Source: Luidia sarsii (taxonomy: Eukaryota > Echinodermata > Asteroidea > Paxillosida > Luidiidae). Taken from it: DNA of 64,000 nt. Position 1 is the first letter of the stretch; each line of letters begins with the position of its first letter. The DNA is taken from positions 5,394,621 through 5,458,620 of the forward strand of contig OX465117.1 in the NCBI GenBank assembly GCA_949987565.1, in the 5' to 3' direction. Under the pieces are notes generated by a model. It was not told the origin of the DNA and did not search any database. It saw nothing but the letters and a program-made list of their open reading frames with translations. The translations under genes were made by a program, and so were the position numbers. Positions 1 to 31,158 of the stretch are shown here, piece after piece.

Positions 1-20453
<20,453 letters not shown>

Positions 20454-20476
20454 GATCCTCCGATCGCAACTCAACT

Positions 20477-22189
20477 CTGAAAAAAAGAAGAATTCCGATT
20501 CCCTGAAAGAGAGAAAAGATTGACTCAATCAGGCATTTGGGTCTCGCAGAGCCTGCAGGGAAGGGAAATAAAAAAAAGAGAGAGACGTGGGGAGGGAGGG
20601 AGGAATTTTTGTTATAAAAATTCCAAAGTTCTTTATTTGTTTTAATACTTTAAAACCCTAACCGGCATTGAAACCACAATTAACCACACATGGTTTTTCC
20701 TGTGGGAGGATAATTAGGGCCACACACCACGACATTCCACAGCGGGTTTTTATGTGGTGTCCTGTGATATGTGAGCCTGCACCCCTGAGGGCACTGTGGT
20801 AAATTGTGGTATACAGTATGTGTCCTGTGCGGGAGGTGCAAAGCGTTAGTACCGGTTTGCATGCATGCTGTATAAGATCTGTTCAAATCCATGTCATCCA
20901 CTGCACAGTTGTGCACATGTCCCTGGGTGGTACGTGCAAGAAAAACCCGACTTGTATCTTTCCTGCACCCGTTGACTTTGGCATTCATCAAATGAAATTA
21001 TTCTTACCACTCCACGAATGTGAAACATTCATCATTTGTTTTATACAATGCCCCATACAGAAAATCATTTTTGTTCCCTTTTTTTTTTTTACTGTTAAAT
21101 GAAATGGAAGGGGAGGGGAGCCATGGAAGTTTGCCGTGCATATTTCATGTATTCGAACGGATAATTTGGTGACATGTGATCAAGATCCACCAATCAGATG
21201 ACAGGGATTTATGCGGGTATTGTACTATAATTTGGGCTGTTCCATGTTACTCCCTGGAGTGAAATATTACTTTGGGCGTGAATGATTAGTCAATGAAATA
21301 TAATTTTACAACAAAATAAATATAAATTGTTTTGACTTTTGGCTTGAATACAGGGTATATTGTCTATAATAAATTCATTCAACTGTATTTGAAGGGCATT
21401 TTACTTATAAATTCTTGCAAATACGTTTGAAAAATTTGACGTTATTATTACCACACCATAGACACTCCATGATAAGTTTCACTCCAGTTGTGATGAGTGA
21501 GCATGACAAATTCAACAGCCCCGATACGATAGCATAAAAAATTAAAAATTGTTCATTCATTGTTGATAAGTTTTAAGTAATTAATTACTTTACTTACACT
21601 ACAAAAGGTCAGAAAGGTAGGAACACAGAAATGTGGAAGCCTATTTATTGTAAACCTTGTCTTAAAAAAAGAATTTCCTAAAGTTAAACTAAATCACTCA
21701 CAATTTTTTTTTAAAGACCGCTTTAGGACGCAAGTTACTCTACTCTAGTAGTACAAGCACTAAGTCTAAAGTATTGCACTAATGCCTGGTTCAAAAGTAT
21801 TCAGAGCTTCACCGTGATATATTCCTCCATTGCACGTCAAAGCACGTCGTCATCTGAAGATTCGATGTGCACTTTAAAGACACCGTTTCGACAAAATGGG
21901 CATCTTCAAATAATACAGTGACAGTCATTTGAAAGGATCAAACTGTATTGGTACAGTAACTTAGACCTAGTCGCAGTACGTAACGCGCTGCGCGTCCAAT
22001 TTGTTTATTACTAGATTGCGCGCTGCTGCTTGAAAAAAAGATGGCAAAGCCGAGCGTCCATGACTACGACCTGGTAACTAGCACTGGAAACGATCACTTC
22101 CTGCAAACAAAAACACAGCCTGACATTCCCCGAATTTGTTCTGAAACACGCCCGTAAATGCTCACAATCGGATAAGGAGAACCACTCAC
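20477..22189. other. 5'UTR intron of DNAAF8 (inferred)
   Basis: Bounded by the acceptor of exon 1 and a GTGAGT donor at 22189 (reverse strand). Contains the inverted dispersed element 20652-20835. 20840-22180 is AT-rich and shows no gene or repeat that I recognise. Confidence 0.5.
20652..20835 (-). repeat. Dispersed element, copy 2 (inverted relative to 624-800)
   Basis: Reverse-strand reading repeats the order aggataccaca/ccacagg, ctgctgtggaatgt, cacatggtttttcctgtggg, gccggttagggtt. Similarity is interrupted by small indels. Confidence 0.7.
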
Positions 22190-22262
22190 CCCCCTTCTAC
22201 TGACAGTCTTCAAACTTGGGAAGTCTTTCCGGAGTCCGTTCGAACGATCGCCATTACTGAAC
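22190..22262 (-). other. DNAAF8: Candidate 5'UTR exon of DNAAF8
   Basis: A strong donor (GTGAGT, reverse strand) abuts 22190. It precedes the acceptor at 20477 that opens coding exon 1, so a non-coding leader exon is required. The 5' limit is a guess. RNA-seq junction 22190-to-20476 would settle it. Confidence 0.4.
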
Positions 22263-22490
22263 TACTTAGCGTAAGGAGCTCCAGCTCCCGGATGTACTGT
22301 TGAATATTCATGATAAGCTTTTAGTAATTGGCTACAGCTAGAAATAGCATACGCTCTATTAAATGAAAGTCGGCCGCAGCCGCTGGCATGTGCATAGGTT
22401 TGTATGTAATCTGCAGCCATAGCCGTACAATGTGTGCAGCCAATGTAGCCAGAGAAGAGTTCTCAAGAAACATGGATGCGTCCATCTGAC
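22263..22490. promoter_or_regulatory. Probable bidirectional promoter, DNAAF8 / ANKS3
   Basis: Lies between the two divergent genes. It has ATTGG at 22327-22331 and CCAAT at 22440-22444, i.e. CCAAT boxes facing each way, and no TATA box. A strong donor (tctgac then GTGAGC) at 22490/22491 and another (GTATGT) at 22550 could each end an ANKS3 leader exon that joins the acceptor at 23463. An imperfect RFX X-box-like half-site pair, ggttaccacaac, is at 22613-22624. Transcription start sites are not visible from sequence. Confidence 0.4.
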
Positions 22491-22726
22491 GTGAGCTTCG
22501 CGGAAAAGTTGAGGTTGCAGTTAAGTTCGGTGCGCTGTGTTTCCCCTGGGTATGTTTGTAATCCGCGGTTGAATCTTGCGCAGACCTTCGCCTTTGGGAG
22601 GATGAGGGTCACGGTTACCACAACTAAGTGCAACCCTAGATCATTAATTATATTACTTAGTCCATAGAGCAAGGATGGTTAGTCTTGACTTAGTTTTGTC
22701 TTAGTCCGAGCATGGAGGAATAAGTG

Positions 22727-22829
22727 GTCCGAGTCACCCTTTTTTTTTATCGAAATTTGGAATTTGGAAGGTCGGGTGGCAGTCACCCGACCCTCCAAAT
22801 TCCAAATTTCTAAAAAAAAGGTGACTGGA
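22727..22829. repeat. Fold-back element 1 upstream of ANKS3
   Basis: Arms 22752-22778 and 22784-22810 match at 26 of 27 positions around a 5-nt loop, and looser pairing extends to 22727 and 22829 (gagtcacc...ggtgact). Flanking ggttcaagttactcggatta at 22876-22895 is shared with element 2. Likely a MITE. Confidence 0.85.
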
Positions 22830-23064
22830 GTTTTTGTGTGGGTCGGGCCCGACCAAAAAAAGGCGATTGTTAGGGTTCAAGTTACTCGGATTAATGCTTA
22901 GTCTTAGAGTTAGACATCCTTGCTAGACCATTGATACTTTCACTTTCAGGCCTCATCCATGGATGAAGCTTAGTCCATGGAGGAAGGAACTTAGTGGTTT
23001 TCAAGGCAAGGTCTTTCTGTTTTCACCACACATGCAAGGGGGATTTTGGGAGCAGGGTTAAAGC

Positions 23065-23256
23065 TAGTCCAAGTAACTTGGACCCTTACATTTACAATTG
23101 CCCTTTTAAAAAAAAATTGAGGTTTCGGGTGATGTAGGGATCAAGGAAAACTGCTCGGAAACCTGATAGTGATAAACTAACTATGTGTTCATAGACTACC
23201 CCAAAACCTCAATTTGTTTTAAAAGGGCGATTGTAAGGGTCCAAGTTACTCGGACT
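23065..23256. mobile_element. Fold-back MITE 2 with 58-bp inverted ends
   Basis: The left end agtccaagtaacttggaccc and the right end (reversed) agtccgagtaacttggaccc continue inward through ttaca, gccctttta and ttgaggttt for about 58 bp with few mismatches. The central 70 bp has no coding capacity. It sits in the inferred ANKS3 5'UTR intron. Confidence 0.85.
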
Positions 23257-23495
23257 ACGCCATGGTCATGGTCATGGTCATGTCATTGTCAGTGGGCCAA
23301 CCAAGCCAATACACACAGTAAGGCATGTCAAAAGTCATGTGGCAGATTTGAATATAGTGGCAGATACTGTGCTGCTTTGTGGATTTACATGCAGTATGAT
23401 GTTTGCATCCGGTAGAAATTGTCCATTATTTGTTTGATTCTAATGTTTGTGTTTGACTGTCAGTCCATGAAGGGTCAGGTGGCCTTCCCAAGGCC

Positions 23496-23677
23496 ATGGA
23501 TTACCCTTATGAGGCCAGCGACGAGGCCAGTGAATCAGAGCTGCTCAACCAGAGCCTGTCAATGTGGAGAGGGTGGGGATCGCTGGATACAGACCCGTCC
23601 GCCCGCCCCACGCTCCTGGACTTGCATACGGCAGCCAGCATCGGGTTGTATGACTCTGTCAGCGCCTACACCGCAAG
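23496..23677 (+). CDS. ANKS3: ANKS3 coding exon 1
   Basis: Residues 1-61. Carries the family signature [11 protein letters not shown] and the start of ankyrin repeat 1 ([18 protein letters not shown]). The exon probably begins at 23464 after the ctgtcag acceptor, giving 32 nt of 5'UTR. The donor GTAGTC is weak, but phase 2 fits exon 2. Confidence 0.9.
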
Positions 23678-26600
23678 GTAGTCCCGGCCACTCAGATCCC
23701 TGGCTCGCTGGTCGTGTTTGTTGGTGCATCAATGCCATGCCCAATTGAAGCTTGAACTGCCATCCCTACTGGTGATGGACTGCCAGCCAATGCTGAAAGA
23801 CTATAGAACTGAGAGGGGGACTTGTCTCAAGCAAGGCATAAACCTCCATCCCTATTAGTAGACTGCCTGTGCCAGCCAAGGCTGATATTTGTAGAACTGG
23901 GAGAGGTGACTAAAATAGTCTGAAGCAAGGCTTGAGCCTCCATCCCTATTGGTGGTAGACTGCCAGACAACGCTGACAAATAGAACTGGGAGGAGGTGAC
24001 TAGTCTGAAGCAAGGCATAAGCCTCCATCCATATTGGTGGTACATGTAGACTGCCAGCCAAGGCTGACATATAGAACTAGGAGGAGTGACTTGTCTGAAG
24101 CACGGTGTAAGCCTCCATTCCTATTAGTGGCAGATTGCCAGCCATGTCTGACAAATAAAATTTGGATTGGTGACTTGTCTGAAGAAAGGTATAAGCCTCC
24201 ATTCCTATTGATGGTAAACTGCCAGCCAAGGCTGACAATGGGTGACTAGTCTGGAGGAAGGCATAAACCTTCATCCTTAATTAATTGGTTGTAAATTGGT
24301 TGTATACTGCTAAGGCTCACACAGTATAACTAGAAAAGCCATAGTGGTTAACAGTGAACATTATCAATATTAATCCAATTGAAATGGCCCTGTGTAATTT
24401 CACAGGCTGAGGCTTAAAATCACATGTACTGGTACATACCGGCAGAAGCCACGAGGTTAACAGAGCTCTGCATCCAATTCACATACACTTGTGTGTTATC
24501 TCGAGCCATAGCCATTATAATGGACTCCCCCTTTTGGCTACTTCCAATACAGCAGCGAGGCGGACATCAATCAGAGGAATCGTGGTGGCTGGACACCGCT
24601 GATGTACGCCAGCTACATCGGCCATGACAACGTGGTCAACCTGCTGCTAGATGCTGGGGCCCAGGTAGACCTGCGCAACGAGAAGGGCGCCAGTGCGCTG
24701 ATGCTGACGTCCAGCTGCGGCAACGAGAGCGTGGCCTACTTCCTGGTCCAGGTAAGCATGAGTAGCCATACAGTTGCCAATACACAATATATTGTGCTCC
24801 ATTGCCATCACATTGAGCTTGGCTTCATGGACTGTGGCTTTAACACACAGACCTATAGGGGTTGGCTGCAGCCACTAACCAGAAGTTTCCATAAACTTGT
24901 GTGCAGTTCAAAGCCATAGCCTTTGATTTCAGCACATGGTCTCATGCTACCCCTAATTGTGTTGTTTTTTCAAATATTAGGAGGTTGTGATGTTTTTATC
25001 CTAGCAGGACCTTTTTCAAAGACAGAATTTTGCTATTCACAAGTTTTTATATACCCCTGCTTATTAACTATTGTTTCCGTTGAGCCTCATTCATTTCTGA
25101 AAATGATAATGTACACTGTGTCACGCAAACTTTCCACATTGTTGATCCACCATGGAAATTTTCATATCCCTTCAAATGGGACCTTCAAACTAGGAAGTTA
25201 ATGACCTGCAAAACACTGTGCTTTCTTCTGTAACATACACGTGTACATCTTCTCTCTCACTTTGTTTCTCAGCAAGGGGCTGAGATTGAGAACAGGGACA
25301 GCAAAGGTTGGACCTCGCTCTTCTATGCGACCTATGCAGGACATCAGAAAGTTGTTCAGTTCCTCTTAGACAACGGAGCCAATGCTAATGCAAGGTGAGA
25401 GACTTTTCTGTTCCCAAACAATAAGATTTTTTTCCAAACAAATTAAGGATAAACTAACTGGAAACTTTTGATCAATTAAAAAAAAAAATTAGGCTGCAGT
25501 CAAAATTGAAAAATGGCCAAGAAAATTTGACTGGACTACGACTTGAACCTGACATCTCTGGTTTTGTATACCTGTGCTCTTACCATATGAGCTATTCAGC
25601 TCTTAGATGATGGCCTTCCCAAGTAGTCAACCTTTTTTTTGCCGGGGTGGAGGTTCCAGTCATAAGCATTATAACCATTATACCCCGGAAAACACTTAGT
25701 TGACCATTTGGAAAGGCTTCCATTTAAAGACCCTACACATCATTGGTAGGATCGAACAACAGAAATGTTCACAGATTTACATGAAACTTATGCAGTTTGA
25801 AGATGGTTATAGTAGAAACCTCGCATTGAAGTTTATCTGCCTAAAATGTTGTGTTTTTGGAGAAAAGTGTAAACAAAATCGTTTACGTCTCACCAAGATC
25901 TAAACGTTTTTTTCGGGACAATTCATTGAATGCTGCATTTTCACGAAACAAATGAACGTTTTTTTTCCCCATTATTTTCTCGAGACTCGGTTGGCTGATT
26001 GAGCTGAAATTTTCACAGGTGTGCTATTTTATGCATATGTTGGATCAGACAACGTATGGATGCTATTCTTTGACCTCGACCAATGTTGTGTTATCCCTTT
26101 AAGGGCAGGATAGCTCAGATGGTAAGAGTGTTTGGATACCAGCAGGATTCTCTCAAACAAAATCTTTGAGAAAGTCTCACTGGGATTGAAATGTAAGGCC
26201 CTCAAATCTTTTTTAGACTGTATGTATTTAGTTGCTTCAACCCTTGACGGCGGGATTATTTTAGTGCCAATGGCTGGCACATTGTCATTTCAAAAGCTCG
26301 CTAAACAATCTTGCAATTCATGCAGCAACTGATGTCAAAAAAGGTGTTTTTTCATGATAGATATTGCTGAAAAGATTTTTTCTTTTTTTTTCTTTATGTT
26401 TTGAAACTCCCAGAGAGGTGATAGACGACATTCATACGCAAGGGGTTAAGACAAGGACAAAGACAAATGGGAAGGGGAGAGTGATATGGACACGGATGAT
26501 AGACAAGGACAAAGAGGATATCTGATAGGGTGGGATCAAAGTGAAGGGCCGAGGATAGGGTAACGATTAGGTAGTAGAGGGGAAAGATCAAAGGAAATGA

Positions 26601-29600
26601 AACAAGTGGGGGAGTGAGCACAAAAAAGAGTCACAACATTTAGTTGGCGTGATGTTTCGATCCTAGTAGGACCTTTCTGCTAGGATCGAAACATTTGGCC
26701 CACTAAATTTTGAGATTTGCATTTTGGTAATTTTAGTCAGTAAGCAGTTTGCAACTTTTTTGTATATCACAAAAAGGAGTATTAGTAAACATGCAAGGTG
26801 TTAATCATTCCCCTCTTGGATGTTGAGGCCATATGGTTGAATTGTCAGGAGACTCTTAATTCACATTTTCTCGTGGCTTAGACAGACAGCATCATGTATA
26901 TCTAATATAGAATGATTAGGAAGATTGAAGTGACACCCAATAGGTGTGTGCAGTTTTTGCATATTACTTTCTTTTGTTTTACTTATTCTTCCAGGGAGCC
27001 ACGTCTAGGAATCACACCCTTCATGATGGCTGCAGCAGAAGGCCATGAAATCATTCTTAGTCTCTTACTGAAGCATGTAAGTTTAAAGGTTCTATACAAT
27101 ATTGGCAAAGGTCAAAATATTGCCACAGTTTGTGTGTTAAACCATTAAACATTCCAAAATAGCAATCCTTCGAAGGTTTTAGCTCAAATGGTAATCTGAG
27201 AAAATAGACAAATGCAAAAAAAAGTCATGTTTTTTGCACCGTTCTGTAGTGTAAGAAATAGTTTATTACTCGCGAGTAACAAACTATTTGTCGACTGTTT
27301 TCTCGAAAAGTACAGCATAAGATTTCAACATGAGGATGCTATCAGGACCATCTACAAACTGTGTAAATTTGAAGGAAATCTGTGGACATCAATGTTTTCC
27401 GATCTTCCCAATGTTGTATGGGGCCTTAAACCCCGGAATGGACAGGGAGAGGGACAGGAAGAGGGACAGGAAGAGGGACAGGGAGAGGGACAGGGAGAGG
27501 GACAGGGAGAGGGAGAGGGAGAGGGACAGGGAGAGGGACAGGGAGAGGGACATGGAGAGGGACAGGGACAGGGACAGGGAGAGGGACATGGAGAGGGACA
27601 TGGAGAAGGACAGGGAGAGGGACAGGGAGAGGGACAGGGAGAGGGACAGGGAGAGGGACATGGAGAGGGACAGGGACAGGGACAGGGAGAGGGACATGGA
27701 GAGGGACATGGAGAAGGACAGGGAGAGGGACAGGGAGAGGGACAGGGAGAGGGACAGGGAGAGGGACATGGAGAGGGACAGGGAAAGGGACAGGGAGAGG
27801 GACATGGAGAGGGACATGGAGGACAGGGAGAGGGACAGGGAGAGGGACAGGGAGAGGGACAGGGAGAGGGACATGGAGAGGGACAGGGAAAGGGACAGGG
27901 TGAGTGACGGACAGAGAGAGTACAACTTACCCCTCAACCCCTTTCCCCCTCAGCCCCTTGACCCTTTAACCACTTGCCCCCTCTACACCTTGCCCCTCAG
28001 CCCCTTGATCCCTTTCCCCTCTACCCTTTGACCCCTTGACCCCTCTACACCTTGACCCCTTGACCTCTTGACCTCTTCACGCCTCTACCCCCTGTCCCTT
28101 CATTTCCCTGACTTTGTGATTCTTTACCACTTACCTTACTGCTCTCATGCCCTTTGACCCTTTTGCCCCTTGATCTCTTACCCCTTGACCCCTTGCAGGG
28201 AGTGGATGTGAACCTCAGGAACAAAAATGGGGAAACTGCGCGCTCACTGGCCCTGACCAATGGCCACATGAAGATCCTAGGTCTCATTGACAGCATTGGT
28301 ATGTCCCCAAGCAGCCTCCGTAGTGAAGCGGGTGAGTCAGACCCATCTTTTGTAGTAGGGCCTTCACTTTTTGTCAATACTTTTGTATAATATGACTGAA
28401 AACTGACTGTTTTTATGCCTGTAACTTTGTATTAGATTTAGGAAGTGGAGACCAGAGCCTAAGCCTTGTACAATGTATAATAATAATAATAATACTGGAC
28501 ATTTCTAGACCGACAGATTCCGTCTGCAAAGACGCTCAAGGCGCTTAACAACATTATACAGAATACAGAAAAGAAAGAAAAAAACCCTCACTTGCTCATA
28601 CGTTGTGAGTAAGGGAGACAACATTTCCTTCTCTTATTGTTCTGTCCAGGTCTTTCAACAATGGTGGATTTGTCCTCCTCGGATGAGAGCTACCAGCGGC
28701 CCAACCGACCTCACGGGAGGTCAGGCAGGTCAAAGGGCAGAGGGCCGAGCATCCGGGACGGCCCCGAGACTCTGGCCAAGCTACTGGGGGAGCGGAAAGG
28801 AGCCCGGCAGGGGGGTGTCATGCCAGGCGGAGGTGGGTGACATTTTGGGGACTCTGTACAAAGTTTATAGGTGCTAAAGGCAACTGTGCACAAAGTTATA
28901 TATGGGACTGAAAGGCAACTGTGCACAAAGTATATGGGACTGAAAGGCAACTGTGCACAAAGTATATGTGACCGAAAGGCAACTGTGCATAAAGTATATG
29001 GGACTGAAAGGCAACTGTGCACAAAGTATATGGGACTTAAAGGCAACTGTGCACAAAGTATATGGGACTGAAAGGCAACTGTGCACAAAGTATATGTGAC
29101 CGAAAGGCAACTGTGCATAAAGTATATGGGACTGAAAGGCAACTGTGCATAAAGTATATGGGACTTAAATGCAACTGTGTACAAAGTACAGGATGTATAT
29201 GGGACTTAAATGCAACTGTGCACAAAGTATATGGGACTGAAAGGCAACTGTGCACAAAGTGTATATGGGACTGAAAGGCAACTGTGCACAAAGTGCAATT
29301 GTACACAATGTATTATAGGACTGTGTACTCAAACTGGTTCTTCTATACTGCCCCTGTATTGTAGATTATGGGACACCAGATGATTTTGTATCTTATCGGA
29401 ATGAAGGGAACCAGCTAAGCAGCCAACTGTCAGCACAAAGCCAGGATGCCACTTCCATCAAGCAGCTAGATCAAGATCTCAGTCATTCCGGCGAAGGTAA
29501 AAAGAGACCAAAAAAAATACTAGGGCTTGCCAGATTTCTTTGACTATGGCTTGTGATGACTCACAAGTCTTTGGGGAACAGCTTCCATAGGCTCACATGT

Positions 29601-30743
29601 AATTTAGGTGTAGAACGGAGAGGTATCGGAATGGCTTCTTCCCTAGTTCTGCCTCTACTTGGAATTCCCTTCCTGGTTCTTGCTTTCCCCCTGCCTATGA
29701 TCTTGCCATTTTCAAAGGGAATGTTAATTCCTATCTCCGGCCTTCTTGAAGCTCGCCCTATCCTCTACATGTACTTTCACTATCCCCTAACCTTGAGTGG
29801 ATTTTCAGCCTTGTTTTGGGCAATCTTGCATAAAAAAAATTAAAAAAAAATTAAGCCATAGGTTATTACTTCGGACAGTGCATTATACATACCACCAAAT
29901 TCAAACACACAAAATTGTTGATGATTGCATTGACTTGGTGGGTTTGTCTTTATTTGCAGGTAGAGTTTGGACGAGTCCTTTCCATGGACTGGTGCCCTCG
30001 GTGGACAACGATGAGAATGACGACCCTGCCTTCTGCAAGTCTGGTGCCCTGACCATCCGCAGCAGCAACTCCAGCAACAGCAGTGGGGGTCTGGCCGCCG
30101 CCCTGGCCGTTGGCCGTCGTAGCAGCTGCCCCAACACCAGCAGCAGTGCTGACGACCTGTCCTCGGATGCCTCTGGCCGCAGCCTCCCCGCCACGCCCAG
30201 TTCCCACTCCTCGGAGGGCGTGGTCCGAGCAGGCCAGCTGTCTGACCAGCTCTCCTTCAGCCTGAGCCAGGGCTTGGTCGACCGCGGCTATCTGGAGTCA
30301 TCGTTGACGGGCGTGGCCACCCTTGACGACCGCGAGATGACACGCCCATCCTCGAACGGCGGGCTTCCGCCATTAGCTGGTCCCCTGCACTCCTCCCAGT
30401 CTTCCCAGGCCCATTTCCAACTGAAGCAGCCGGTTACCGGTGACTACGCCGCCAATGGTATCGGGTACCGCTCCAGTGTGCCACCCCTCTCAGGTGAGGT
30501 TGTGGCACTGGCTGGAGGAGGAGACGTCAGGCAACACCGCCCTCTCCCTTACCAGGACCTGGGCAACCTTCTGGAGGATCTGGGCCTGCGAGCTAAGTAC
30601 TTCCACGTCTTGGAGGAGCAGGATGTAGACCTGAGGGTCTTCCTGACCCTGACAGATAGCGACCTGAAAGAAGTGGGCATAAAGTAAGTGTTTGTCTCTC
30701 TGCCTCTACCTCTGCCTCTGCCTCTGCCCCTGCCCCTGTCCCA

Positions 30744-30823
<80 letters not shown>

Positions 30824-30851
30824 CCCTGCCCCTGTCCCAGTCCCAGTCCCA

Positions 30852-30890
<39 letters not shown>

Positions 30891-31125
30891 TCTGTCTCTG
30901 TCTCTGTTTCTGCCTCTATCTCCACCTCTGCCTCTCTATATCTATCTCTGCCACTGCCTCTGTCTCTGTCCCTGTCTCTCACTCTGTCCCTGTCTCTGTC
31001 TCTGTCTCTGTCTCTCTCTCTGTCACTGTCTCATACTCTGTCTCTGTCTCTGTCTCTGTCTCTGCCTCTCTCTACCTCTTTCTCTGCCACTGCCTCTGTC
31101 TCTGTCCCTGTCTCTCACTCTGTCC

Positions 31126-31158
<33 letters not shown>

